From CAADGU01 sp035444285 (GTDB lineage Bacteria > Chloroflexota > Anaerolineae > Promineifilales > Promineifilaceae): a stretch of 64,000 nt of DNA. The translations under genes and the position numbers were made by a program. The stretch spans positions 85,281-149,280 of the forward strand of contig DAOMOK010000019.1 of NCBI GenBank assembly GCA_035444285.1, read 5' to 3'. Positions 41,223-49,460 of the stretch are shown here, one piece after another. Every line of letters starts with the position of its first letter. The stretch's first letter is position 1. The notes under the pieces are model-generated. The model was not told the DNA's origin and made no database searches. It saw only the letters and a program-made list of their open reading frames with translations.

Positions 41223-44200
41223 ATGTTGCGATACAAGCGATTCACTCTGTTTGGGTTATTCCTATTGACCTTGATGTTGCTGCCCCTGGCTGCACTGGCC
41301 CAAAACGGAGCGCCAACCGATGTAGACTCTGCCGAGACGCTGCTTGAGCAAGCGATAGCGCGCGCGGCTGAACAGGAGCCTGCGGCAGCCGGGCCACTGA
41401 CCCTCCTCTCTCCACAGAATGTGGATTACCCCTTGTTCATCGGTGTAGACGATGTTACTGCCATCCCCGCCTACCAGGTGGATGTCATTACCAACAACTT
41501 CCTGCCGGCCTTTTCCGGGGCACAGGTGTGGGGAGCAGCCTATGATGAAGCGAATAACCTGGTTTACTTCAATAGTGGCGCTACCCTGTACGAATGGCCG
41601 GTGGGCGGGACAATTAATCAATTAGGCACCATTGTTGACCCAGGTGGCGCTACGCAAGCCATGGTGGGTCTGGCGTTCTACAATGGCCAGTTGTACGGCA
41701 CGAAAAACATTGCCAATGAGGCGATTTGGACGATTGATCCCTCCACGCTCGTCGCTGCTGTGTTTATTGATTACGTGGACGCCGAGCTGGATTGTGGCGG
41801 TTTTGCCGCGGATCCAAATACCGGCACTTTTTATTGTGCCAATGATACTGCTACGCCGCATGGCACCGGCTTGTTCATTATTAACCCAGATGCCACCGTG
41901 ACCCAGGTCGCTCCCTACCCGGCCGGGCAGACCGATATTGATGGCCTGGCCATTAGCAATGACGGTTTTGCCTATCTGGTGATTGATGAGCCGGGCTTCA
42001 TTTATGTGTATGATCTGGTAGGTGGCGCTTATACCACCCCTCTCAACAATCCCTGGACAACCTCAGAGGTTTTCTCTGCTGGCGCCTGGATTTGGGAATC
42101 AACGCAGCTTATTTGTAATACCGACCCCGTCTCTATTCCCAGTTCTGGCCCGGCCACGCCTTATCCCTCCACCATTACTGTGGGCGGCCTGGAACCAGCG
42201 ATTACTGATGTCAACGTGCATCTGGTGGGACTGAGCCATACCTGGCCGGATGACATTGATATCCTGGTAGTTGGGCCTGAAGGCGAAAACCTGATCATCA
42301 TGTCTGACGCTGGCGGCAGCGCTGATCTGGTCGGCGTTGATCTGACTTTTGACGATGATGCGCCTGGCCCACTGCCGGACAGTACACAGATTGTCGCTGG
42401 CATATACCAGCCTACCGACTATGAACCAGGAGATACGTTTGATCCACCCGCCCCCACCCCTTCAGCGGCCACTACTTTGGCTACTTTCAACGGCACAAAT
42501 CCCAACGGTGATTGGAACCTTTTCATTATGGATGATACCGGTAGTGATTCGGGCGAGTTGACGGGTGGCTGGTGCCTGGAAATTGTGGCCGAACCAACTG
42601 ATGCCCGGCTGGCAGTGGCGCATTTAGCGCCGTTCGCCATGGATCCGGGCACGGCCGTGACCGTCACCCTCAATGCCACCCCCGTCCTTACTGACTTTGT
42701 CTACGGGGATTCTACCCCATACCTGACGGTCACGGCTGGTAGTTATGATGTAGCCGTCTATCCTGGCAGCAGCCCCACCCCGGCTATTACCGGCTCCTTT
42801 ACCTTGACGGCTGGTTCAGATTATTCGGTTATCGCTATTGGCGATGGCGTGAATCAGCCATTGGAACTGCTGGCGCTGCTGGATGACAATAGCGCGCCAG
42901 CTTCCGGCAACTTCAAGCTGCGTTTGGGTCACCTGGCCCCCTTTGCTGCTGGTAACGCCACTGCCGATGTACGACTGCAAGATGGTACGGCCGTGCTTAC
43001 AAACGTCAACTTTAGCGATGTAGCTTCCTACCTGGAACTGCCGGCCGGTACGTATGACCTGAAGATTACCACCCCTGGCGGGACGACCACGCTCATTGAC
43101 CCCATGCCGGTCACCTTTGGCAACGGAGACATTGTCTCCGCGTTTGCTACCGGCGACGGCAGTAATCAAGATTTAGGCGTCTTTGCCTGGCCGTCTGATG
43201 CTTTGGGTTTCTTCCTGCCCCTGGCCCCCGTAATCCATGTTAGCCCTGCCGAATTTATCGTCAGCCAGGTCGTCACTACGGTGATGACTCACACACTGAC
43301 CATCAGCAATATCGGCGCTGGTAATCTGGACTGGACGATAGACGAAGATGACATCCCGGACATTCGCTACTCGCAGGTGGTTGTTCCCAGCGCCTCGGCC
43401 GGCAGCGTGAGCATTGGTGATGGCGTCTTCAACTTCACGGCTCAGAGTGCAGCAACTGGCGCGACCGCCCAGCATACACTCAATGCGCCAGTCGGTCAGA
43501 CAACCATTACCCACTCTGCCTCCCAAAACATTGTTTCGGGTAATTCGGTCTCCTGTAATGCGGGTGGTCTGCACACAGACAACAGCTACATCCGGCGCTT
43601 CAACCTGGCTGACTTTGGCATCACCGATCAATTCGACGTGACGGAAGTCTCCTTTGGTGTGGAGTTGGCCTCCGGGGCCACCGGGTCACAGCCGATCACG
43701 GTAAACCTGTACACCTGGGATCCAGGTGATCCGTTCACCTTTGCCAACTTCACGCTTGTCGGTACATCCAGCGTGGATGTTCCTGACCAGACGTTAAGCA
43801 TCTTCACCGTGCCGGTAGCCGGTTCTCTGCCGCCAGGCAGCACCCTGGTGGTGGAAGTCTTCACGCCCAGCGGACAGGCTGCTGGAAACAGCTTCTTTGT
43901 CGGGTCGAACGCAGACGGGCAAACGGCGCCCAGCTATCTGGCGGCGGCTGCCTGTGGTGTAGTGGAGCCGACAGATACAGCGGCTATCGGTTTCCCGAAC
44001 ATGCACATTGTCATGAACGTAACCGGTGACGTTGTCCCGTCTGCCGGAGTGTGCGTGAACCCTGAAGACATCTCCTGGCTGAGTGTGAATCCCAACAGCG
44101 GTACAACAGCCAGCGGTGGCAGTGATGTGGTTGACGTGACCTTTGACTCCACCGGACTGAGCACAGGCGTCTACACCGGCACATTGTGCATCAACAGCAA

Positions 44201-44624
44201 TGACCTGGTGAACCCGCTGGTGACGGTGCCGGTAACGTTGACGGTGGAAGCGCAGAGCTTTGGCGTGGAAGTGGCGGCGGAAGATGCTGCTCTGTCTGGC
44301 GATGCGGGGACAACGGTGATGTACATGGTCTGGATTACCAACACTGGCAACGTGGAAGACACCTTCAACGTGACGGTGAGTGGTAATACCTGGACTACCA
44401 CGCCGGCTGTGACCAGCATTACCTTAGCTGCCGGGGCCAGTGGGTCGGTGATGGTGCATGTGGACATCCCGGCTTCGGCTGCGGACGGCGACACAGACAC
44501 AGCCACGGTGACGGCTACTTCGCAGAGTGATGCGGCGGCGACCGATTCGGTTGATCTGACGACAACGGCCGTTGTCGCAGACACAATGAATTACATCTAT
44601 CTACCTATCATCTTGAAGCCATAA
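41223..44624 (+). CDS. Giant secreted protein with DUF4397-like domains and IYLPIILKP tail
   Basis: A 1133-residue exported protein with a signal peptide ending near AALAQ (residue 26). Residues about 90-300 look like a repeat (propeller-type) domain with WGAAYDEANNLVYF and LAISNDGFAYLV blades. Residues about 305-455 resemble a P-domain (LSHTWPDDIDILVV, WCLEIV). Two DUF4397-like units follow (about 460-665; LAVAHLAPF, LRLGHLAPF). The rest is the segment shared with the upstream protein, ending NYIYLPIILKP. AAGGAG lies before the ATG. A terminator separates it from the upstream gene, so it has its own promoter somewhere in 41100-41210. Function unknown; adhesion is a guess. Confidence 0.83.
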   Translation: MLRYKRFTLFGLFLLTLMLLPLAALAQNGAPTDVDSAETLLEQAIARAAEQEPAAAGPLTLLSPQNVDYPLFIGVDDVTAIPAYQVDVITNNFLPAFSGAQVWGAAYDEANNLVYFNSGATLYEWPVGGTINQLGTIVDPGGATQAMVGLAFYNGQLYGTKNIANEAIWTIDPSTLVAAVFIDYVDAELDCGGFAADPNTGTFYCANDTATPHGTGLFIINPDATVTQVAPYPAGQTDIDGLAISNDGFAYLVIDEPGFIYVYDLVGGAYTTPLNNPWTTSEVFSAGAWIWESTQLICNTDPVSIPSSGPATPYPSTITVGGLEPAITDVNVHLVGLSHTWPDDIDILVVGPEGENLIIMSDAGGSADLVGVDLTFDDDAPGPLPDSTQIVAGIYQPTDYEPGDTFDPPAPTPSAATTLATFNGTNPNGDWNLFIMDDTGSDSGELTGGWCLEIVAEPTDARLAVAHLAPFAMDPGTAVTVTLNATPVLTDFVYGDSTPYLTVTAGSYDVAVYPGSSPTPAITGSFTLTAGSDYSVIAIGDGVNQPLELLALLDDNSAPASGNFKLRLGHLAPFAAGNATADVRLQDGTAVLTNVNFSDVASYLELPAGTYDLKITTPGGTTTLIDPMPVTFGNGDIVSAFATGDGSNQDLGVFAWPSDALGFFLPLAPVIHVSPAEFIVSQVVTTVMTHTLTISNIGAGNLDWTIDEDDIPDIRYSQVVVPSASAGSVSIGDGVFNFTAQSAATGATAQHTLNAPVGQTTITHSASQNIVSGNSVSCNAGGLHTDNSYIRRFNLADFGITDQFDVTEVSFGVELASGATGSQPITVNLYTWDPGDPFTFANFTLVGTSSVDVPDQTLSIFTVPVAGSLPPGSTLVVEVFTPSGQAAGNSFFVGSNADGQTAPSYLAAAACGVVEPTDTAAIGFPNMHIVMNVTGDVVPSAGVCVNPEDISWLSVNPNSGTTASGGSDVVDVTFDSTGLSTGVYTGTLCINSNDLVNPLVTVPVTLTVEAQSFGVEVAAEDAALSGDAGTTVMYMVWITNTGNVEDTFNVTVSGNTWTTTPAVTSITLAAGASGSVMVHVDIPASAADGDTDTATVTATSQSDAAATDSVDLTTTAVVADTMNYIYLPIILKP
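43344..44576 (+). repeat. 1.23-kb duplicated coding segment, copy 2
   Basis: Second copy of 39760-40992. The identity spans several domains (an unnamed beta-rich domain, a BACON-like SWLSVNPNSG unit and a NEW3/CARDB-like unit) and stops 48 bases before the stop codon, where the two tails differ before converging again on IYLPIILKP. Confidence 0.9.
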
Positions 44625-44668
44625 AGTTGATGGGTCGGCCTCTGGCCGAAGATGAGTGGTAGCTACAG

Positions 44669-44704
44669 GAGCGTCGCCGGTATCATCCGGCGGCGCTCTT
44701 TTTG
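44669..44704 (+). terminator. Intrinsic terminator after the second giant gene
   Basis: GAGCGTCGCCGG pairs with CCGGCGGCGCTC (one G-T pair) across TATCAT, followed by TTTTTG. It lies 45 bases after the stop codon, against the convergent lipoprotein gene. Confidence 0.85.
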
Positions 44705-44714
44705 TGGAGCTTGT

Positions 44715-45344
44715 TTACTCTGGCACCGGACGGCCGTCTGCGCCACACAAGACAAAATAGCGTCCTTGATCCGTGTGGTAGGTATATTCTTCCCCTTGAG
44801 CCGTGAGCGTGATCACATAACCCGGTGTAATAACCGTCAGGTAGCCCATACCCGGTTGGGGGCAGCCAAGTGAACTATCAGACCAATCCACGGCGACGGT
44901 TTCTACCAGGGCTACCTGGCTGATGTCTATACTGAGTCGGCGCGCCAGATCCTGGCTGACCTGGTTGACCAGGGCGGTTAGTGGGTTTGGCAGGCCGGGG
45001 CCGGGGATTACCTGCGGTGTGGCGGCTACGGCCGTGCCTGGTGGTGTGATCTGGCTCAGATCAACTGTTACCGGTGCAATGGCTCCTGTTGAGGCCGCCT
45101 CGGTTGGGGTTTTGATTATGGCAGCAGTGGCCGCTTTTGCTGGGGTTATAGTGGGGGGGAGCGTGGCGGCTGCCGGAGATGTGGTGGGCAGGCCGATAGT
45201 GGTGATTGTGGGAGCAATGGTGGGGAGTACGGCCGTTACCTGATCACCAACTACTGCCTCATTTTCAACAACCAGCTCATTGCCGCCGGCCGCACAAGCT
45301 GCCAGAAGTAAGAGAAACACTGTAAACAAATGCATCTTTTTCAT
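44715..45344 (-). CDS. Lipoprotein with a proline/threonine-rich stalk
   Basis: A 209-residue predicted lipoprotein. MKKMHLFTVFLLLLAACAAG gives a signal peptide with a LAAC lipobox. A long Ala/Pro/Thr/Val-rich stalk (about 30-110) precedes a globular end. The end contains ETVAVDWSDSSLGCPQPG and YVITLTAQGEEYTYHTD, a small domain common in Chloroflexota and cyanobacterial lipoproteins of unknown function. AAGGAG lies 7 bases before the ATG at 45344; a longer frame upstream crosses a palindrome and is rejected. Confidence 0.83.
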   Translation of the reverse strand: MKKMHLFTVFLLLLAACAAGGNELVVENEAVVGDQVTAVLPTIAPTITTIGLPTTSPAAATLPPTITPAKAATAAIIKTPTEAASTGAIAPVTVDLSQITPPGTAVAATPQVIPGPGLPNPLTALVNQVSQDLARRLSIDISQVALVETVAVDWSDSSLGCPQPGMGYLTVITPGYVITLTAQGEEYTYHTDQGRYFVLCGADGRPVPE

Positions 45345-45370
45345 ACAACATCTCCTTCGTAGATACAGGG

Positions 45371-45405
45371 CGATTTTCCAAATCGCCACGCGATTTGGAA
45401 AACCG
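45371..45405. repeat. CGATTTTCCAAATCGC hairpin between divergent genes
   Basis: CGATTTTCCAAATCGC and GCGATTTGGAAAACCG (one mismatch) are separated by CAC, with outer GTAG/CTAC pairing. It stands between the divergently transcribed lipoprotein and ABC-permease genes. Confidence 0.85.
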
Positions 45406-45541
45406 AGCTACAACTTACGTCCATCGTAGTGGGCAATTGCCATACAACTTTGGCAACGTCGTCCGGTACACGCATGTTCCCCGGTTGACCGTCCTTTGAC
45501 AAAACGCTCATCTGCCCATACACTTCGGCCACTTCGTGGTT

Positions 45542-46453
45542 ATGCAAAAACACCAACTCCTTCCCCGCTTATCTTACCAGCGCCGTGTGCAATTATTGCT
45601 ACTTCCCTATGCCGTCGGCATTGGTTTGCTGGTTGTCATTCCGGCGGTGGTCACCTTTGCCCTGGCCTTTTTTCATTATGATGGCCTGACGCCGCCGCGT
45701 TGGGCCGGTACGCTTAACTTCGTCCTGGCCTACACCGATTCCTTGTTTCTCCTCAGTGTACAAAATTCGCTGGCCCTGATCATCCTGCCCACATTTTTGC
45801 GAGTCGTGGGGGCATTTTTATTGGCGCGCCTGTTGCAGCGCAACGGCCGTTTCCTGGCCGGGTTTCGCGCGGCCGTTTATCTGCCCAGCGTCATTCCGGC
45901 GGCAGCCTTTGCGCTGGCCTGGCTGTGGATTTTTAACCCCCTCTATGGGCCAATGAACCTGTTTCTGGCCGGGTTGGGGTTGTCACCGCCGACCTGGCTG
46001 GTGGACCCGGCCTGGGCCAAACCGGCCATTATTCTCATGTCTTTGTGGCAAATTGGCGAAGGTTTCCTGGTAAGCCTGGCTGCCTTGCAGGATGTGCCGC
46101 CCGAACTGGAAGACGCCGCCACCATAGATGGTGCCGGCGCCTGGGGGGTGCTGCGCCACATCATCTTGCCGTTGATGGCGCCGATTTTGCTCTTATTGGT
46201 CTTCCGCGACGCTATTTTAACCTTTCAGGAATCCTTTGTTTCTATCTATTTAATGACCGGCGGCGGACCGTATTATGCCACCTATACGTTGCCCTTTTTC
46301 ATTTACGAGCAGGGTTTTGATCTGCTTGCTTTTGGCATAGCCAGTGCGGCCTTGTGGGTGATGTATGCCTTGAGCGGTCTGGTTGTCATTGTCTTGTACA
46401 TCATCGCCCGGCAGTGGAATATCGGGACTACAGATGAAAGCTTTCTCCTTTAG
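45542..46453 (+). CDS. ABC sugar transporter permease, MalF type
   Basis: A 303-residue permease with six hydrophobic helices. The EAA loop that contacts the ATPase reads EDAATIDGAGAWGVLRHIIL near residue 200, followed by the LPLMAP turn. TGGGPYYATYTL is a family signature. It opens an operon of two permeases and a solute-binding lipoprotein. No ATPase gene follows, so a shared MsmK/UgpC-type ATPase elsewhere must energise it. The ATG at 45542 lacks a clear ribosome-binding site; a GTG lies two codons upstream. Confidence 0.93.
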   Translation: MQKHQLLPRLSYQRRVQLLLLPYAVGIGLLVVIPAVVTFALAFFHYDGLTPPRWAGTLNFVLAYTDSLFLLSVQNSLALIILPTFLRVVGAFLLARLLQRNGRFLAGFRAAVYLPSVIPAAAFALAWLWIFNPLYGPMNLFLAGLGLSPPTWLVDPAWAKPAIILMSLWQIGEGFLVSLAALQDVPPELEDAATIDGAGAWGVLRHIILPLMAPILLLLVFRDAILTFQESFVSIYLMTGGGPYYATYTLPFFIYEQGFDLLAFGIASAALWVMYALSGLVVIVLYIIARQWNIGTTDESFLL

Positions 46454-47258
46454 GCACACGGCCGTCTGGCTGTTGCGGGCCGGTGTTGCCCTCATTTTCC
46501 TCTTGCCATTGCTGTGGATGGCAGCCGCGTCTCTCTACCCACCGGGCACGCCACTGCCCACCACACTGCAACTGCTGCCAGATGAACCAACACTGGGCAA
46601 TTACGGCCGTGTCTGGCGGCTCATCCCCATCGGCCGTTTTACTCTCAACTCGCTATTGGTGGTGGCGTTGGCCGTGCCCCTCACCATAGTTATCGCTTCC
46701 TGGGCCGGATTGGGTATCGCTTTGCAGCCTCGTTCGCGGCAGCGCCTGTGGGTTCTCATTTCCCTGGCCGTCCTTATGGCCCCCGGCATTGCCCTCTGGT
46801 CTACCCGCTTTTTCATCTACCGTTACCTGGGCTGGTATGACACGGTTTGGGCGCTGGTAGCGCCGGCCTGGATGGCTACCAGCCCCTTTTACGTCCTCAT
46901 TTTTTACCGCGCCTTCCGCCGCATTCCCCAGGCCATTTACGACATGGCCCGGCTGGATGGCGTGGGTGTGTGGCAGTTGTGGTGGTTGGTGGCGCTGCCC
47001 ATTGTGCGGCCTACGGCCGTGGGCGTGGCCGTCTTAAGTTTTGTTTATTATTGGGGCGATTTTATCAGCCCGTTGCTCTACCTGCGCAGCCAGAGCCGCT
47101 ACACATTACCCGTCGCCTTGCAGTTGTTAGAGCAGTTGAGCCGTTCTGATTGGGCGTTGCTGATGGCTGCGGCCGTGTGGACAACGCTCATCCCCGTCTT
47201 GATTTTTATATTGGTTCAACCTTATTTTGCCCTGGCCGGGCAGGAGCGTAACAAGTGA
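46434..47258 (+). CDS. ABC sugar transporter permease, MalG type
   Basis: A 274-residue permease with six helices. The EAA loop reads IYDMARLDGVGVWQLWWLVALP near residue 185 (in parts: YDMARLDGVGVW, LVALPIVRP). It overlaps the end of the first permease by 20 bases, so translation is coupled. The ATG at 46434 starts MKAFSFRHTAVW; the open frame extends 17 codons upstream inside the first permease gene without support. Confidence 0.93.
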   Translation: MKAFSFRHTAVWLLRAGVALIFLLPLLWMAAASLYPPGTPLPTTLQLLPDEPTLGNYGRVWRLIPIGRFTLNSLLVVALAVPLTIVIASWAGLGIALQPRSRQRLWVLISLAVLMAPGIALWSTRFFIYRYLGWYDTVWALVAPAWMATSPFYVLIFYRAFRRIPQAIYDMARLDGVGVWQLWWLVALPIVRPTAVGVAVLSFVYYWGDFISPLLYLRSQSRYTLPVALQLLEQLSRSDWALLMAAAVWTTLIPVLIFILVQPYFALAGQERNK

Positions 47259-48622
47259 CATTTTTATCTATCAGGGGACGCGGGTTTCTTCGAATTTTTT
47301 ATTCTCAAAATCTGTGTTTACCTGTGTCCTATAAAAAAAGCCTTATTGCCGTTTTGCTCCTCTTTTTACTGGCGCTAACGGCCTGCCAATGGGGGCGGTC
47401 GGACGAAACAGAAAAAGTTTCTTTTATGGTGTTTGGCGACCCGGCTGAATACAATGCCTATGTCAACCTGGTAGATGCTTTCCACCAGGCACATCCAGAG
47501 ATTCGCGTGGAACTGACGCATGTCCCTTCACCACGTGAGTATCGTACACGGTTGGTGACAGAGTTTACCGGAGGCGCACCGCCTGATGTGACGCTCATGA
47601 ATTATCGTCGTTATGCCAGTTTTGCTGCCAATAATTTGTTGGAACCGGTTGGGCCTTATCTGGATAAAAGCGCCGTCATTCAGCCGGAAGATTTTTACGA
47701 GGTGACGCTGGACGCTTTTACCTGGCAGGGCACACTGATGTGTCTGCCCCAAAATATCTCCAGCCTCGTGGTTTATTACAACCAGGATTTATTTGACGAA
47801 GCCGGGCTGCCTTATCCGGCGGATGATTGGAATTGGGATGATTTTGTGGCTACGGCCGTTGCCCTGACCAAAGACAATGACGGGGATGGCATCATGGACC
47901 AGCATGGGCTGGGGGTAGAGCCTACCCTCTTCCGGCTGGCCCCCTTCGTCTGGCAAAACAGCGCGCCTATTGTAGATGATCAGGTGCGCCCCACCCGGCT
48001 GACATTGGGGCGTTTCCCCTCTTTGCAGGCGTTCCAATGGTTTGTAGATTTATACCAGGTGCATGGCGTAGTACCAGGCCGGGTGGAGGAAGCATCTCAA
48101 GACAGTGAAAGCCGCTTTATCGCCGGCACGACGGCTATGTATTTGAACAGCCGCCGGGGCACGCCAACCTACCGCGAAATCACCGGCTTCACCTGGGACA
48201 TTGCGCCTCTGCCCCAACACAAAGTAGCCGCCGGAATTTTGCACAGTGATGCCTATTGTTTATCCAGTACCACTGCGAACAAAGACGCCGCCTGGACCTT
48301 CATCGAATACGCTAATTCGGTTGAGGGACAAACCATTGTAGCTGCGTCTGGTCGCACGGTACCTTCCTTAAAGGCTGTAGCCGAATCGCCCGCCTTTTTA
48401 GAGCCAGACCTGCCGCCGGCCCGCAGCCGCGTCTTCCTTGACACCATTCCCGCTTTACAGCTTGTGCCTGTTGTGAGTACCTGGCAAGAGATTGAGAGTA
48501 CGGCCGACCAGGAAATAGAACGCGCCTTTTACGGCGACATCTCTACCGAAGAAGCCGCCAGCCTCATGTTCCAACGTACCGAAGAGTATTTCCTGCTGGC
48601 CGACTTCGCCACAGAGCCATGA
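47255..48622 (+). CDS. ABC sugar-binding lipoprotein
   Basis: A family 1 extracellular solute-binding protein, 455 residues from a GTG that overlaps the upstream stop (GTGA). A later GTG at 47324 gives a cleaner lipoprotein signal, with the lipobox LTAC at cysteine 44 of the long form. Binding-protein landmarks are LVDAFHQAHPEIRVEL, FTGGAPPDVTLMNYRRY, YYNQDLFDEAGLPYPADDW and AAWTFIEYANS. It should capture an oligosaccharide or sugar acid and deliver it to the two permeases encoded just upstream. Confidence 0.92.
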   Translation: MTFLSIRGRGFLRIFYSQNLCLPVSYKKSLIAVLLLFLLALTACQWGRSDETEKVSFMVFGDPAEYNAYVNLVDAFHQAHPEIRVELTHVPSPREYRTRLVTEFTGGAPPDVTLMNYRRYASFAANNLLEPVGPYLDKSAVIQPEDFYEVTLDAFTWQGTLMCLPQNISSLVVYYNQDLFDEAGLPYPADDWNWDDFVATAVALTKDNDGDGIMDQHGLGVEPTLFRLAPFVWQNSAPIVDDQVRPTRLTLGRFPSLQAFQWFVDLYQVHGVVPGRVEEASQDSESRFIAGTTAMYLNSRRGTPTYREITGFTWDIAPLPQHKVAAGILHSDAYCLSSTTANKDAAWTFIEYANSVEGQTIVAASGRTVPSLKAVAESPAFLEPDLPPARSRVFLDTIPALQLVPVVSTWQEIESTADQEIERAFYGDISTEEAASLMFQRTEEYFLLADFATEP

Positions 48623-48641
48623 CAAGTGTACAGGTATCCTT

Positions 48642-49460
48642 ATGATCCATTACCCTGGCACGCTTCAGCATCAAGCTGTCCTGCAAGCCATCGTCGCTTT
48701 TTACGAAAACGATCCACGTATTCGAGCGGTGTTGCTTTTTGGCTCTCTCAGTCGTGGGAACTGGGACGCGCTGTCTGATATTGATCTGGATGTCATCATC
48801 GCCGATGGTGTGCAGTTTCATGTGATGACTGAAATTTGGCAATTATGCCAATCTTTGCAGGCAATGGGGGAAACGGCCGTACTCATCATTCCTGATGATA
48901 CTGACGCTGGAGATGTGGTGTTTGCCTCGTTGTTACAGCTTTCCATCCGGTACCATCCGCTGGAGGCTACACACCCCAACATTGTGGCCCATATGCGCGT
49001 GTTGGCCGGTTCACTCGACCATGCCACCATCGCTGCGGCTGGCCGCGCTAACCAAAAACTGGATACCCAACCAGTGCGCCAATTGTTGGACAGATGTCTG
49101 CGGTATGTAGTTGAAATTGATAAAACAATCCAGCGAAGAAACCTTTGGCTGGCGATAGAACTCTTGCACCGGGTACGCAACTTGTTGATGGAAATTTTTA
49201 CAAAGGCGAGAGGAGGGGAACGGCCGTATTATTATTTCCAAACCCACGCCTCTGCCAAGTTACAGGCACGGCTCAGCAGGTTGCTGCCGCAATGGACGGT
49301 CACATCTTTAGATCAAGCTCTGCTCCAGACTCTCAGTTTTTTAGAAGATGATCTTGAAGAGCTTACAAATGATACGCTCCACCTTTTGAATTCAGACAGA
49401 AAATTAATAGAAAACGTTCGTCTACATATGCTGGCAAGGCAGGAGGAAACTAATGGATGA
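48642..49460 (+). CDS. Nucleotidyltransferase-domain protein in the sugar-acid operon
   Basis: A 272-residue protein with a Pol-beta-type nucleotidyltransferase core: LLFGSLSRGNWDALSDIDLD holds the G-S motif and the metal-binding aspartates near residues 42-50, and the third acidic residue may be in the LIIPDD strand. The C-terminal half is helical, like aminoglycoside adenylyltransferases and streptomycin-type enzymes. It lies 20 bases after the binding-protein gene and overlaps the dehydratase start by 8 bases, so it is co-transcribed. Its target is unknown. Confidence 0.75.
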   Translation: MIHYPGTLQHQAVLQAIVAFYENDPRIRAVLLFGSLSRGNWDALSDIDLDVIIADGVQFHVMTEIWQLCQSLQAMGETAVLIIPDDTDAGDVVFASLLQLSIRYHPLEATHPNIVAHMRVLAGSLDHATIAAAGRANQKLDTQPVRQLLDRCLRYVVEIDKTIQRRNLWLAIELLHRVRNLLMEIFTKARGGERPYYYFQTHASAKLQARLSRLLPQWTVTSLDQALLQTLSFLEDDLEELTNDTLHLLNSDRKLIENVRLHMLARQEETNG

